Shown: one piece after another, positions 63,259 through 64,000 of the stretch
Numbering within the stretch: the stretch's first letter is position 1
How the letters are laid out: each line of letters begins with the position of its first letter
Assembly (NCBI GenBank): GCA_964368755.1
Contig: CAYJCR010000003.1
Span: 1-64,000 of the forward strand
Direction of reading: 5' to 3'
Length of the DNA stretch: 64,000 nt
DNA from: CALVZT01 sp964368755
GTDB lineage: Bacteria > Bacillota > Clostridia > Christensenellales > UBA1242
Notes under the pieces: model-generated
Told to the model about the DNA's origin: nothing
Databases searched by the model: none
Seen by the model: only the letters and a program-made list of their open reading frames with translations
Made by a program: the position numbers and the translations under genes

Positions 63259-63543
63259 ATGGCATTTACTGACAAAGAAATAAGGCATCTAGCCAAACTA
63301 TCTGCACTTGACTTCAAAGATGAAGAGATTAAGTCCTTTGGAGAAGAGTTCGAGAATATAACCAAGTTCGTATCACAGATACAGAATGCCAAAATCCCTG
63401 CTGGGATAGTTTATGACAAGGTTATACCACTTGCAGAGCTCCGTGAAGATGTGCCAAAAAAATCATTTAGCAACGATGAAGTTCTCCTTAATGCACCATC
63501 AAAAGCAAGAGGGGCGTTCTCTGTTCCTCTTATGATGGAATAA
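63259..63543 (+). CDS. gatC: Asp-tRNA(Asn)/Glu-tRNA(Gln) amidotransferase subunit C
   Basis: 94 aa, normal length. Starts MAFTDKEIRHLAKLSALDF and contains the family LAELREDVP block. GatC bridges GatA and GatB in the complex that converts Asp-tRNA(Asn) and Glu-tRNA(Gln). AAGGAG before the ATG; follows aspS and precedes gatA by 10 nt. Confidence 0.93.
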   Translation: MAFTDKEIRHLAKLSALDFKDEEIKSFGEEFENITKFVSQIQNAKIPAGIVYDKVIPLAELREDVPKKSFSNDEVLLNAPSKARGAFSVPLMME

Positions 63544-63553
63544 GGAGTTATCG

Positions 63554-64000
63554 ATGGACAAAAATACTACACTTATTCAATTAGTAGATGATATACGTTC
63601 TGGCAAACTCAAAGCAGAGAATGCCGTGCAATATTATCTCAATAATATTTCCAAATCAAAAGAATTCAACGCTGTTGTTGAAGTCTTCGAAGATGCTATA
63701 GGCAAAGCCAAAGAGTTAGACCAAAGGATTGCTCGTGGAGAAAAAGTTGGAAAACTCGCTGGCGCTCCTATTATCATCAAAGACAATATGTTATATCGTG
63801 GCAAAAAAGCTTGTTGTGCTAGTAAGTTCTTGCAGGACTTTGTTAGCCCATACACAGCTACTACCGTTCAGCATATATTAGATGAAGATGCTATCATCAT
63901 AGGCAGAGCCAATATGGATGAGTTCGCAATGGGAGGCTCCAACGAGTATTCTTGCTACGGACCTTGCCACAATTCTCGCAAACTCGGATATGTATCCGGA
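63554..64000 (+). CDS. gatA: Asp/Glu-tRNA amidotransferase subunit A (partial)
   Basis: The first 149 codons, cut by the window end. Amidase-signature protein: GAPIIIKDNM supplies the catalytic Lys, and GRANMDEFAMGGSNEYSCYGP leads into the Ser-rich signature beyond the edge. GatA releases ammonia from Gln for the transamidation. AAGGAG upstream. Third gene of the aspS-gatC-gatA operon; gatB would be expected next. Confidence 0.93.
   Translation, partial: MDKNTTLIQLVDDIRSGKLKAENAVQYYLNNISKSKEFNAVVEVFEDAIGKAKELDQRIARGEKVGKLAGAPIIIKDNMLYRGKKACCASKFLQDFVSPYTATTVQHILDEDAIIIGRANMDEFAMGGSNEYSCYGPCHNSRKLGYVSG

Noticed and set aside
1..64000. CRISPR arrays, insertion sequences, prophage or integrase genes
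   Set aside because: No regular repeat-spacer pattern, transposase, integrase or phage structural gene was seen; the only exact repeats found are the terminator pair, the phosphatase fragment and the tRNA-Leu half-copy.

Overview
The window reads as a chromosomal segment of a low-GC Gram-positive bacterium, most likely an uncultured anaerobic member of the Clostridia (Bacillota). The evidence is TTGACA/TATAAT promoters with strong AGGAG ribosome-binding sites, AspRS beside GatC/GatA (transamidation route to Asn-tRNA), DUF951, YqeY, RNHCP and YkpA/YbiT-type ABC-F proteins, a cytosolic flavoprotein set for glycerol 3-phosphate oxidation, and no visible respiratory genes. The lineage is inference. 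A run of exactly 100 N (23170-23269) marks a scaffold gap, so this is a draft or metagenome assembly.

Layout. 0.1-6.3 kb: a histone-H1-like Lys/Ala/Pro protein, a tandem pair of Cys-His-Asp (transglutaminase-like) proteins of which the second has lost its triad, a secreted protein, an MBL-fold hydrolase divergent from an ArsP_2-type exporter, an RBBP9-like hydrolase and a collagen-like protein. 6.3-6.8 kb: tRNA-Leu(UAA) preceded by a copy of its own 5' half and a structured spacer. 6.9-16.4 kb: zinc-ribbon protein, DUF1846, small membrane proteins, dapA with an aspartokinase lacking ACT domains, and the tsaD-YcxB-leuS operon. 16.5-26.2 kb: a giant membrane-anchored surface protein (over 2,300 aa, broken by the gap), a transglutaminase-domain lipoprotein and a small membrane protein. 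26.3-36.1 kb: GNAT, an HD/YwaF-like/MFS operon, RlmD, ABC-F, PnuC and a histidine phosphatase. 36.1-40.6 kb: an operon of an enoate-reductase-type flavoenzyme, both aconitase X subunits and YqeY. 40.7-46.5 kb: an Ig-like surface protein, then an RNHCP/lipoprotein/nucleotidyltransferase operon. 46.5-53.7 kb: DUF1667, two FAD oxidoreductases, glpK, a monoglyceride-lipase-like hydrolase and pyruvate kinase. 53.8-64 kb: TetR/YhhN behind a structured leader, a PRPP synthetase behind a terminator-containing leader, a cluster of small hydrolases with a degraded paralogue, tRNA-Arg(UCG), DUF951-lepB, then aspS-gatC-gatA, cut by the window end.

How the genes fit together. The lipase, glycerol kinase, G3P dehydrogenase set and pyruvate kinase make a coherent route from acylglycerols to pyruvate. 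The AcnX/flavoenzyme operon looks like dehydration followed by C=C reduction, possibly an electron sink. Surface proteins take up about 11 kb and are membrane-anchored rather than sortase-anchored. The clearest patterns not explained by gene calls are a cohort of five leaderless genes with the ATG exactly 6 nt after the -10 box, two structured 5' leaders, and the tRNA-Leu half-copy.
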